From a candidate division CSSED10-310 bacterium (lineage in GTDB: Bacteria > CSSED10-310 > JAFGDC01), in assembly GCA_016932295.1 (NCBI GenBank), contig JAFGDC010000287.1, forward strand, positions 1 through 18,969: DNA of 18,969 bases, read 5' to 3'. Shown here in pieces: positions 1 through 6,572 of the stretch (positions are counted from its first letter, which is position 1; every line of letters starts with the position of its first letter). The notes beneath the pieces are model-generated. The model had not been told where the DNA came from and did not search any database. It saw only the letters and a list, made by a program, of their open reading frames with translations. The translations under genes and the position numbers were made by a program.

Positions 1-290
1 CGGCCGTTAGTGCGGGATTGAAAAGGCAATGAATTCAATGGCAGGGGTGGGGTAAAATAATTCTTTCGTCCTCATTGAAGCTTGGAACATAGGAGCTTGC
101 AAAGATCGCAAATGGCTCGATGCCGTTGCAGGAAGGGCTTTGCGAATCAATCAATTTCAACTAGGATGATACAAGAATAACGGCAGGGATGGAACCGGTG
201 GCCGCCGGTTGCGCATGGACGCACCCGTGCGGAAGCCGCGACGGGTTCCCACGGCGGCCGGGATCGTTCCGGGTACAAGAAGGTTGTGCC
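1..290. other. Upstream region without a recognised gene
   Basis: I see no credible coding sequence here. An AT-rich stretch with a -10-like TAAAAT lies at 53-58, but no convincing -35 box sits at the right distance. The open frame that extends the first gene upstream to 189 reads as an improbable Cys/Arg/Pro-rich peptide, and it lacks the ribosome-binding site found before 291. GC-rich hairpins occupy 193-246. The end of an upstream gene may lie beyond the window edge, but nothing here shows it. Confidence 0.5.
193..246 (+). other. GC-rich hairpins in the leader of the first gene
   Basis: Two inverted repeats are visible. AACCGG (193-198) pairs with CCGGTT (205-210) around a 6-base loop. 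ACCCGT-GCGG (223-232) pairs with CCGC-G-ACGGGT (236-246) with one bulged base and a 3-base loop. Both lie 30-90 bases ahead of the ribosome-binding site at 277-283. They could fold in a 5' leader, but no T-run follows, so a terminator is unlikely. Any regulatory role is inference. Confidence 0.3.
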
Positions 291-1352
291 ATGGCCATGA
301 AGGAGAACAGCACGGTAGTCCGGCATTGCGATCGGGAGCGATTGAAGACCCTGCTGCACAGCAGCAACAAGGAAACACTTCTGGCGCTTCTGGAGAATCC
401 CCGTCTCACAAGTCAGGACGTGGTCATTCTGGCCCGTCGTCGGGGCCTGCCCTTGGACGTGTTCCGCGCCATTCTGGACGACAGCCGCTGGCGCAAGGAT
501 TACACGACCATCAAGGAGTTGGTTGAAAATCCTTCAGTGCCGCGGCATCTCTCCATGCATCTGGTGAAATTTCTGTATCGCAGGGATCTCGCGCATGTCG
601 CTCGCAATGCGTTTCTGGCTCCCGCCGTTCGCCAACTCGCCATCCATTACCTGCAGGTGCGGCTGGAGGAACTGGAAACAGGCGAGAAGATTTCTCTGGC
701 CCGGGTGGCGACCCCGTCTATCCTGCGGTTGCTGCTACGGGAATCGGATGTTCGGATCATCGAGGCGTGTCTCCAGAACGCACAGACATCTGAAGCCGAT
801 TTGCTGGCGCTGGCCAATCGGCGGGACCTGTCCGCGGCGATCCTGCGACTGCTCATGCGGCATGAGCGGTGGGGGGCCAGGTATGCTTTGAGGAGGATTC
901 TTGCCTACAGCCAATCGCTCACGGGCGAGCTTGCCGAGGAATTGTATCCGGAACTCATGCTGCAGGATCTGCTCGAGATTGTGGATAGTCCGATTATCTC
1001 CCTCCAGCTTCGACTGATCGCGCGACGGGCATTGTTTGTAAAAATTTCCGGCCTCGAGGTGGATGAGCGCGTAGAACTTGCCAGGGCGCGGAACCGGCGG
1101 CTGCTCGATGTGCTCATCCACGATCCCCATCCTCGGGTATTGGGTGTGTTGCTGGGCAATCGGCAGTTGTCCGAGGGCAGTGTCGTTTCTCTGGCATTGA
1201 CCTCGCGCAATCCCGTGAATCTGAAAATGCTGTTCGAGCATCCCCGGTGGCAGGATGCGGAGAGAATCCAGGATGCGCTGCTGGAGAACAGGGCGGTGCC
1301 CGCTGATGTGCGTTGTAACCTAACCGGAGGGGAGGAGCCACCGAGTGGATGA
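291..1352 (+). CDS. HEAT-like helical-repeat protein, function unknown
   Basis: This encodes a 353-residue soluble protein with no signal peptide or membrane segment. It looks all-helical and contains degenerate repeats in which a stretch like 'LLENPRLTS' is followed by a hydrophobic helix, then 'ILxxxRW'. Clear units begin near residues 31, 161 and 275. The family resembles uncharacterised HEAT-like proteins that I have seen in delta-proteobacterial and acidobacterial genomes, but I can give it no function. The ATG at 291 is chosen because AAGAAGG (277-283) lies 7 bases upstream; the in-frame start at 189 adds an implausible N-terminus. Residues 31-122 align with the C-terminus of the gene at 2102-3349, so the two share ancestry. 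The stop overlaps the next start by 8 bases, which implies translational coupling to the RodZ-like gene and perhaps a shared scaffold role. Confidence 0.8.
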   Translation: MAMKENSTVVRHCDRERLKTLLHSSNKETLLALLENPRLTSQDVVILARRRGLPLDVFRAILDDSRWRKDYTTIKELVENPSVPRHLSMHLVKFLYRRDLAHVARNAFLAPAVRQLAIHYLQVRLEELETGEKISLARVATPSILRLLLRESDVRIIEACLQNAQTSEADLLALANRRDLSAAILRLLMRHERWGARYALRRILAYSQSLTGELAEELYPELMLQDLLEIVDSPIISLQLRLIARRALFVKISGLEVDERVELARARNRRLLDVLIHDPHPRVLGVLLGNRQLSEGSVVSLALTSRNPVNLKMLFEHPRWQDAERIQDALLENRAVPADVRCNLTGGEEPPSG

Positions 1353-2109
1353 GGCTACCCCGAACTCGTTTGGTGAGTTCATCAGGGAACAACGGGAGAA
1401 GCGTGGTCTGGGCCTGGTTGCCATTGAAGAATACACAAGGGTCAACATCAGGTATCTTACCGCCATCGAGACGGACGATTTCGACAACTACCCGCCCCAG
1501 GCCTACGCTCTCGGTTTTATACGTTCCTATGCCAGGGCGCTCGGTCTTGATGAGGATGATACGGTCGATACGTACCACTACCATCACGGGAAATACCTGG
1601 AGGAACTGGAGATGGGCCGGCGGCGCTCGGTCTCCGTTATGGGGCACAGGGTGCCGGTCAGGTACCTGGCGCTGACCCTGGGAGGCATCGTTGCCGTCAT
1701 GGTGATCACCTGGATCGTCGGGTCCGGTGTGTGGCAGTACGCCTGCCGCCCCGCTCCGGTGACAGAGCCGGCGGCGGTCGCCACCACGCCCCCCACGTAC
1801 CAGCGGCAGCCGGGTGACCCCGGGATGATACGGCTTGAGGTCATCGCCACCGGCACCACCTGGGTTCAGATCAAGTTGGATGATTACACGGAGCTTTCCG
1901 AGCGACTGGTTGAAGGTGACCGGCGGACCTGGCATGCAGCCAAGAACATCAAAGTGCTGGTGGGTGAGTGGAACCTTGTTGAGATCCTCAAAAATGGTAT
2001 TAGAATGAAGACGCCGGAGGATGGTGGCACACTGGTTCTGGAAGCATCATCCTCGCCGGCGGAATATCTCACTACCCTGCAACCGACGGAAGTGGCTATC
2101 GATGGCTGA
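1345..2109 (+). CDS. rodZ: RodZ-like helix-turn-helix membrane protein
   Basis: RodZ is a bitopic inner-membrane protein. It links MreB filaments to the periplasmic wall-synthesis machinery and helps maintain rod shape. This 254-residue protein has the family layout. A cytoplasmic Xre-type helix-turn-helix spans residues 10-75, with the typical 'FGEFIREQREKRGL' start and the 'GFIRSYARALGLD' helix. A basic patch 'GRRR' (91-94) precedes one transmembrane helix at about 106-128. A Pro/Ala/Thr-rich linker then leads to a periplasmic beta domain of the DUF4115 type (about 158-235). It is shorter than E. coli RodZ. The start is GTG at 1345, with a GGAGGGGAGG stretch upstream (1326-1335). It overlaps both neighbours by 8 bases. 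Those neighbours are related helical-repeat proteins, which suggests a three-component module. A DNA-binding role is possible but less likely given the membrane anchor. Confidence 0.88.
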   Translation: MDEATPNSFGEFIREQREKRGLGLVAIEEYTRVNIRYLTAIETDDFDNYPPQAYALGFIRSYARALGLDEDDTVDTYHYHHGKYLEELEMGRRRSVSVMGHRVPVRYLALTLGGIVAVMVITWIVGSGVWQYACRPAPVTEPAAVATTPPTYQRQPGDPGMIRLEVIATGTTWVQIKLDDYTELSERLVEGDRRTWHAAKNIKVLVGEWNLVEILKNGIRMKTPEDGGTLVLEASSSPAEYLTTLQPTEVAIDG

Positions 2110-3349
2110 TGAAGCTCAGAGGGCACCCGGTTCTTCTCAGGATCTGCTCCTGCAGATCCGCAATGGCACCGCGCCCAGATATCTCAGGTTGCTTGTCGCA
2201 CGTGGGTTGATTCCGTATGAAGGCACTATCCTCCTGCGCTTGCTCCATTTCCTTTCGGCCTTCGACAAGGACAAGGAGGTCGCGGAAACAGCGCTGACCA
2301 CACTCCGCGAACTTCCCGTCGGCACACTCGAAGTGGCGTTGCTGGACGACAACACTCCAGGGGAATTCCTTCACCTGATTGCACAGATCCGTCCGCAGGA
2401 AATCGATTTGCTCTGCGCCCTGGTGCGTCATCCAAACATTCAGGCGAAAACCCTCTATTTGCTTGCGGAACGGGCTCCGGCTCCGGTACTGGAGGCGATA
2501 ACCGTCAACCAGGATCGATTGCTCAACGATCCGCATCTGATCTCTCTCCTCCTGGCCAATCCCGGCACGTCACGATTCCTGGAAACCCATTTAACGGAGT
2601 TTAAAGAGCTTTTTAAGGAAGAGATCCGCCGGCGCCGGCGCGACCGGATGCGGGAGAAGGAAGGGGGTGAGCCGGAAAGAGAAGGACCGGCTCAGGCAAC
2701 GCCGCCGGATCAGCAGGAGGATCGGCGAGCGGCGACTGCATCGCCGGGTGTGGCGGTGGAGACTGCCGATCTCGAGGAAGAGGCTGAGGATCTCGAGGAA
2801 GAAGTCCGTTTCGAGGAAGAAGAATCATACGAGGAAGAAGCCGGGCGCGAAGAATACCGCGAAGACGAATATGGCGATGAGGACGAGGCGTTCCTCGATG
2901 AGTTCGGCGAAGAAGATGAGGCCGTGGGGTTCATGGATGTGCGGACGAAGCTCCGTACCCTGCCCATGTCCGATAAGTTGATGATGGCGACCATGGGCAC
3001 CAAGCAAGAGCGCTACGTCCTCATCCGCGATCCGAACAAGAAGATAGCGTTGGCGGCGTTGCACAGCCCCAAGATAACCGAGTTTGAGGTGGAGCTGGTG
3101 GCCAGGTGTCGTAGTGTGAATGACGAAATCCTCAGGGACATCGCCACGAGCAAGGAATGGTCGAAGAGCTATACGATCACCTCCTCCCTGGTGAAGAATC
3201 CGAAGACTCCGCCGTCTGTTTCGCTGCGGATGCTGAGCCGGCTCTGGACTAAGGACTTGAAGGATCTGCAGCAGGACAAGGACATCCCCTACGGCGTCCG
3301 GGCCGCGGCCAAGCGGCTGTACGAATTACGCCTGCAACGGATGCGGTAG
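2102..3349 (+). CDS. Helical-repeat protein with charged linker, paralog of the first gene
   Basis: This encodes 415 residues, cytoplasmic by appearance. The N-terminal ~170 residues form helical repeats. A basic stretch rich in Arg (around 176-190) follows, then a long Glu/Asp-rich low-complexity linker (about 221-277). The C-terminal 99 residues (317-415) form a second helical domain. This last domain aligns with residues 31-122 of the protein at 291-1352: compare 'SPKITEFEVELVARC' with 'NPRLTSQDVVILARR', and 'LVKNPKTPPSVSLRML' with 'LVENPSVPRHLSMHLV'. I do not recognise a function. The ATG at 2102 is preferred over an in-frame start at 2021 because the earlier start adds a non-protein-like Arg/His/Trp-rich tail inside rodZ. 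It overlaps the rodZ stop by 8 bases, as at the other junction. The charged linker suggests a flexible tether between two binding domains. Confidence 0.82.
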   Translation: MADEAQRAPGSSQDLLLQIRNGTAPRYLRLLVARGLIPYEGTILLRLLHFLSAFDKDKEVAETALTTLRELPVGTLEVALLDDNTPGEFLHLIAQIRPQEIDLLCALVRHPNIQAKTLYLLAERAPAPVLEAITVNQDRLLNDPHLISLLLANPGTSRFLETHLTEFKELFKEEIRRRRRDRMREKEGGEPEREGPAQATPPDQQEDRRAATASPGVAVETADLEEEAEDLEEEVRFEEEESYEEEAGREEYREDEYGDEDEAFLDEFGEEDEAVGFMDVRTKLRTLPMSDKLMMATMGTKQERYVLIRDPNKKIALAALHSPKITEFEVELVARCRSVNDEILRDIATSKEWSKSYTITSSLVKNPKTPPSVSLRMLSRLWTKDLKDLQQDKDIPYGVRAAAKRLYELRLQRMR

Positions 3350-3627
3350 CTCGTTCGAGTCATTCTGATCCGCTGTTTCGCACACGCCACCGGGACCGAC
3401 CTGGCACGCGGATCGGGAGGGTGTCATTGATCATCGGATATGCCACCGGGTAAGTGAAGCGGTGTATCCGTTTGGTGCATCACCTGAGTCATTTTGGCGG
3501 CGCGCGGGTGGCTCGTATGAACGGGAAAATAGGCTGCGAGTGAGTTTCAACTTGACAGTTCGGACAGGTATGATTTACTTTAAAAATTCTTTTGTGGGCC
3601 TAGCCCGGTCCGATAACGGGGGAGACT
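3350..3627. other. Intergenic region upstream of the ATP synthase operon
   Basis: There is no credible gene in these 278 bases. Near the start, GATCCGC (3367-3373) and GCGGATC (3408-3414) form a 7-base inverted repeat with a long loop and no T-run, so it is a poor terminator. An AT-rich, promoter-like stretch lies at 3545-3595. No atpI or atpZ homolog, which often precedes atpB, is found here. Confidence 0.5.
3546..3581 (+). promoter_or_regulatory. Promoter-like region for the ATP synthase operon
   Basis: A perfect -35 hexamer TTGACA sits at 3552-3557 and a near-consensus -10 TATGAT at 3569-3574, but only 11 bases separate them. With the usual spacing, TTGACA would pair with the weak TACTTT (3576-3581, 18 bases), or TATGAT with the weak TTCAAC (3546-3551, 17 bases). 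A sigma-70 promoter is likely somewhere here, but the exact box pairing is unresolved. Confidence 0.4.
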
Positions 3628-4488
3628 GTGAGTACGCGAAGTATGGCAAACAGGGCGCGCACTATTTTGATGTTCACAGATCCTTTGCTGTCACTCATCA
3701 TTTTGTTGACAGCGTTGAATGTTCTTCTTTGGGTCGGCAATTTCATCTTCCATTATATCCCCTCTGAAATAGATGTCAATATTACGCAACCGAAATGGCG
3801 TTTTCTCGGCCAGGAGATAAACAAGAACAGCATGATCATGACCTGGATCGTGTCGGGCATCATGCTGTTAGGCGCTTTTTTGGTGAAGCGCTGCATCTCC
3901 CGGAGTGAGAAGATCGAGTTGCACCGGCTTACCGGTGAGCGCGAAACCATCGTAGTGCAGCCGGAAATCAGCCGGGTGCAAGCCTTGGCGGAGATCGTCG
4001 TCGAATTCCTTGACGGCTTGAGCAAGGATTCACTGGGTGATAAGGGCCGGTTGTTCGCTCCCTACATCGGCACCCTGTTTCTGTTTTTGTGGTTCTCGAA
4101 CATCATAGGCTTCGTGCCGATGTTCCAGGAGCCGACCAAGGATGCATCGGTGCCGGTTGGCCTGGCGCTGCTTGGTTTTGTCATCACCCAGGTGGCTGCC
4201 GTTCGTTATCGTGGCCTCTGGGCGTGGATCAAGTCGTTTGCGGAACCAATGGTCCTGATGGCTCCCATCAACATCGCGGGTGAGCTGGCCAAGGTCGTAT
4301 CGATCAGCATGCGGTTGTTCGGAAACATTCTCGGCGGCGCCATCATCGTGACGATATTGTCTTCCATGTTCAATTATCTATTTGTCTCCGCCGGTCTGTA
4401 TATGTTCTTTTCCTTTTTTACCGGCACGATCCAGGCGTTCGTGTTTACCGTGCTGACCGCAACGTACCTGGCCATTGCCGTGGATTAG
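3628..4488 (+). CDS. atpB: F-type ATP synthase subunit a
   Basis: Subunit a is the membrane stator that carries the ion half-channels facing the c ring. This 286-residue protein has an N-terminal hydrophobic segment (about 19-41), a second at about 70-88, and the conserved C-terminal helices. The essential arginine is visible as R229 in 'SMRLFGNILGG', and the 'GTIQAFVFTVLTATYL' motif lies near the C-terminus (266-281). Between helices 1-2 and the core, a charged loop (about 89-115, with 'SRSEKIELHRLTGERE') looks longer than usual. The start is uncertain. GTG at 3628 follows the purine-rich GGGGGAG (3618-3624) with a short spacer; ATG at 3643, in frame, is the alternative. It is the first gene of the operon. 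Eleven bases or fewer separate the next two junctions, so the a and c-type proteins should be made together. Confidence 0.93.
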   Translation: MSTRSMANRARTILMFTDPLLSLIILLTALNVLLWVGNFIFHYIPSEIDVNITQPKWRFLGQEINKNSMIMTWIVSGIMLLGAFLVKRCISRSEKIELHRLTGERETIVVQPEISRVQALAEIVVEFLDGLSKDSLGDKGRLFAPYIGTLFLFLWFSNIIGFVPMFQEPTKDASVPVGLALLGFVITQVAAVRYRGLWAWIKSFAEPMVLMAPINIAGELAKVVSISMRLFGNILGGAIIVTILSSMFNYLFVSAGLYMFFSFFTGTIQAFVFTVLTATYLAIAVD

Positions 4489-4497
4489 GGGCAGACA

Positions 4498-5217
4498 GTG
4501 AGCAGCATCTTGTACCAACTGGGACCGATCGTCGGGGCGGTGATCGCGGTAGCGGTTCCCTCCTGGTCGGGAGCGCTGGCACTGGCATTGATCGCCGAGG
4601 GCGCCAAGGAATCCATCCGCAGGCAACCGGCGGCGCGTCCCGAGATTTTTCGGACCATGCTCATCATGCAGGCGACCGCATCCGGACCTGCCATATTCGG
4701 CCTGGTGATTGGCCTGATCGTTTTCTTTACCAAGCCGCAGATGATGAGCGGCGGAGTGCCGTGGAGCCAAATCGGAGCGGGTCTGGCGATGGGAATAGGC
4801 GCCTGGTCGACATCTCTTGGCTGCGGCCGGATCGGCTATGCCGCGGTGCAAGGTGTTGCCCGGCAGCCTCGCCTGTATCGAGGTATTCTCCTCAACAGTC
4901 TGATTTCTCAAGCGATCTGTCAAACCACCGCAATCCTGGCGTTCGTGGTGGCCATGATGCTTGCCTTCAAAGGCAGTCCGGAAGGTTTCACCGGCATCGC
5001 CAGGGGTATCGGGTCCGGGCTCTGCGCCGGCATCGGGGCTGTCGGTCCGGGAATCGCCACTGGCAGAGTGGGTGAGCAGGCGATTCATTCTATGAGTCAG
5101 AATTCAGGCTCCATCAACAAGATTCTTCAAGTCAACATGACGGGCATGGCGGTAACGCAATCAACCGGTATTTATGCCGCGGTGATTGCACTCCTGATCG
5201 TGTTTGTCATCAAGTAA
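4498..5217 (+). CDS. Triple-hairpin c-like subunit lacking ion-binding carboxylates
   Basis: This encodes a 239-residue, very hydrophobic protein made of three tandem F-type c-subunit hairpins (six helices): about 10-77, 92-157 and 170-238. The helix-2 position that normally carries the essential Glu/Asp is Ser62, Gln142 and Gln221. The helix-1 position used by two-carboxylate c subunits is Leu29, Cys109 and Thr188. No hairpin therefore keeps an ion-coupling carboxylate. Hairpin 3 is otherwise very close to the neighbouring c subunit ('AVTQSTGIY' against 'AVTESTGIY'). Hairpins 1 and 2 keep the cytoplasmic 'RQP' loop that contacts the central stalk. The start is GTG at 4498 after AGGGG (4487-4491). 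The reading frame is intact, so it is not an obvious pseudogene. It could be a minor ring component, a non-rotating spacer or an assembly factor. Identity as a c-family protein is secure; the role is unknown. Confidence 0.9.
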   Translation: MSSILYQLGPIVGAVIAVAVPSWSGALALALIAEGAKESIRRQPAARPEIFRTMLIMQATASGPAIFGLVIGLIVFFTKPQMMSGGVPWSQIGAGLAMGIGAWSTSLGCGRIGYAAVQGVARQPRLYRGILLNSLISQAICQTTAILAFVVAMMLAFKGSPEGFTGIARGIGSGLCAGIGAVGPGIATGRVGEQAIHSMSQNSGSINKILQVNMTGMAVTQSTGIYAAVIALLIVFVIK

Positions 5218-5228
5218 CGGAGGGACCC

Positions 5229-5522
5229 ATGGATTTAGCAATCGGTTTCGCGCTTGGTATGGCGGTGTTCGGTGCCGCAATCGTCATGGCCATCGGCTCC
5301 ATCGGACCGGCTCTCGGTGAAGGGCGTATCGCCACGCAGGCGGTGAAGAGCATTGCCGAGCATCCCGAGCAGCAGAAGGATCTTCTGAAGATAATGCTCG
5401 TCGGGCAGGCGGTCACCGAAAGCACTGGTATTTACTCACTTGTCGTGGCCATGCTGATCCTGTTTCTGGCGCTCCCGACCCTCATCGCGCTGGCAACGGA
5501 ACTTGCCAAGGCCGCCGGTTAA
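5229..5522 (+). CDS. atpE: F-type ATP synthase subunit c, two-carboxylate Na+-type
   Basis: Copies of this 97-residue double-helix protein form the rotor ring. Helix 1 spans about 5-30 with 'GSIGPALGEGR', and helix 2 spans about 52-82 with 'GQAVTESTGIYSLV'. Glu64, Ser65 and Tyr69 match the Na+-coordinating residues Glu65, Ser66 and Tyr70 of the Ilyobacter ring. Glu31 stands where Ilyobacter has Gln32, which is the second carboxylate described for the Fusobacterium ring. Na+ coupling is therefore the leading inference, though H+ use is not excluded. The cytoplasmic loop reads 'AEHPEQ', without the usual Arg of 'RQP'. The ATG at 5229 has GGAGGG (5219-5224) just upstream. Only 11 bases separate it from the triple-hairpin relative. 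A short hydrophobic C-terminal tail beyond helix 2 (84-97) is longer than in compact c subunits. Confidence 0.95.
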   Translation: MDLAIGFALGMAVFGAAIVMAIGSIGPALGEGRIATQAVKSIAEHPEQQKDLLKIMLVGQAVTESTGIYSLVVAMLILFLALPTLIALATELAKAAG

Positions 5523-5542
5523 TCCGCGACTGCGAGCATTGC

Positions 5543-6019
5543 ATGGATCTCAATTTTACCATCGTTCCGGTCATCCTCAATTTCCTCATACTGCTGCTGG
5601 TGTTGGTGTATCTGTTCTGGAAACCCCTGTTCAGGGTGCTCGATGACCGCCGCAAGATGGTCAAGGACTACCTGCACAACTACAACACTTACAAACGCAA
5701 GAATGAGGATATCGACAAGGCTGCGGCGGAGCGGCTCAAGACCGCTGAGCGCAAGGCGATGCAGATCCTCGAACAGGCGCGGCGTCGCGCATCTGACGAG
5801 GAAAACTCGATCATTAACGGCGCCAAGGAGGAGCGGCTGCGTTTGATCAACGAGGGGAATGATCTGGGGGTCAAACAGCGTGAAGAGATGCTGGCACAGG
5901 CAAACGATCTGGTCTTGAGCAGCGCCCTGGATCTGGCGGCACGGATCGCTTCACGAGAGATTACACCCGAGCGTCACCAGGAACTGATCGACGAAGCCTT
6001 GCGGAAACTCGGCGCTTGA
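5543..6019 (+). CDS. atpF: F-type ATP synthase subunit b
   Basis: Subunit b is the peripheral stalk that holds the catalytic head still against the rotor. This 158-residue protein has one N-terminal membrane helix (about 7-26, 'VILNFLILLLVLVYLFW'). A long charged helix then forms the coiled-coil dimer, and a C-terminal section with 'ASREITPERHQELIDEAL' should contact the delta subunit. The 'KPLF' motif right after the membrane helix is typical. Length is normal for the family. There is only one b-type gene, so the stalk is probably a homodimer. The start ATG at 5543 has only a weak purine stretch (GCGAG) upstream. The stop lies one base before the delta gene, so translation is likely coupled. 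Confidence 0.93.
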   Translation: MDLNFTIVPVILNFLILLLVLVYLFWKPLFRVLDDRRKMVKDYLHNYNTYKRKNEDIDKAAAERLKTAERKAMQILEQARRRASDEENSIINGAKEERLRLINEGNDLGVKQREEMLAQANDLVLSSALDLAARIASREITPERHQELIDEALRKLGA

Positions 6020-6020
6020 G

Positions 6021-6572
6021 ATGATCAAACCCGCCGCTGAGTATGCCCAGGCGCTTGCGCAGATCGCCGGGAGCGAACTTCAGGTATTCCTGGATGCCTT
6101 GGAGGGCATGGAGGAGATGTTGCGCGAACAGCCGGACGTGCACCGATTCCTGTTGCGGAAAGAATTACCTGTCGAGGACAAGGTGGCGATCCTGGAATAC
6201 TGGCGTGAGTTATCAGGCGCTCCCGAATATATCGTGCGGCTGCTGGAGGATTTTTTGAGTCGGAACTACGCCGGCATTCTCATGGACTTTTTTGAGGATT
6301 TCAGACGCCATGCATTGAAATTGATGAAGGTGAGTCGCGTGCGCGCCATCATCGCCACTGACAAGCTTTCCGAAGCGAACAAGCGTCTCATCCAGCGAGT
6401 GGTGAAAAAGAGCCGTGATGTGCAACGGGTCGACATTGTGGATATCTGCACGGACCCCGCGATTGTCGGCGGAATAGTGATCCAGGGCAAGGCGTTCGAG
6501 ATCGATGCCTCAATTCGTAATCGTTTAGCACAGTTGAAGGTGAGCAGGTGGAATACTCAAGAACCGACATAG
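6021..6572 (+). CDS. atpH: F-type ATP synthase subunit delta
   Basis: Delta caps the catalytic hexamer and joins it to the b-subunit stalk. The 183-residue protein has the expected N-terminal helical bundle ('AAEYAQALAQIAGSELQVF' near residue 4). Its C-terminal domain ends in the conserved signature 'IVGGIVIQGKAFEIDASIRN' (about 149-168). Length is normal. It starts one base after the b stop. Its last 25 bases overlap the alpha gene, an unusually long overlap in this operon; the alpha ribosome-binding site AAGGTGAG (6537-6544) therefore lies inside delta. Presence of a true delta gene separates this operon from the N-ATPase type, which lacks it. Confidence 0.92.
   Translation: MIKPAAEYAQALAQIAGSELQVFLDALEGMEEMLREQPDVHRFLLRKELPVEDKVAILEYWRELSGAPEYIVRLLEDFLSRNYAGILMDFFEDFRRHALKLMKVSRVRAIIATDKLSEANKRLIQRVVKKSRDVQRVDIVDICTDPAIVGGIVIQGKAFEIDASIRNRLAQLKVSRWNTQEPT

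Noticed and set aside
1114..1935. A 273-codon minus-strand open frame opposite the RodZ-like gene
   Set aside because: It spans two well-supported plus-strand genes and its product is rich in Pro, His and Arg without any family pattern.
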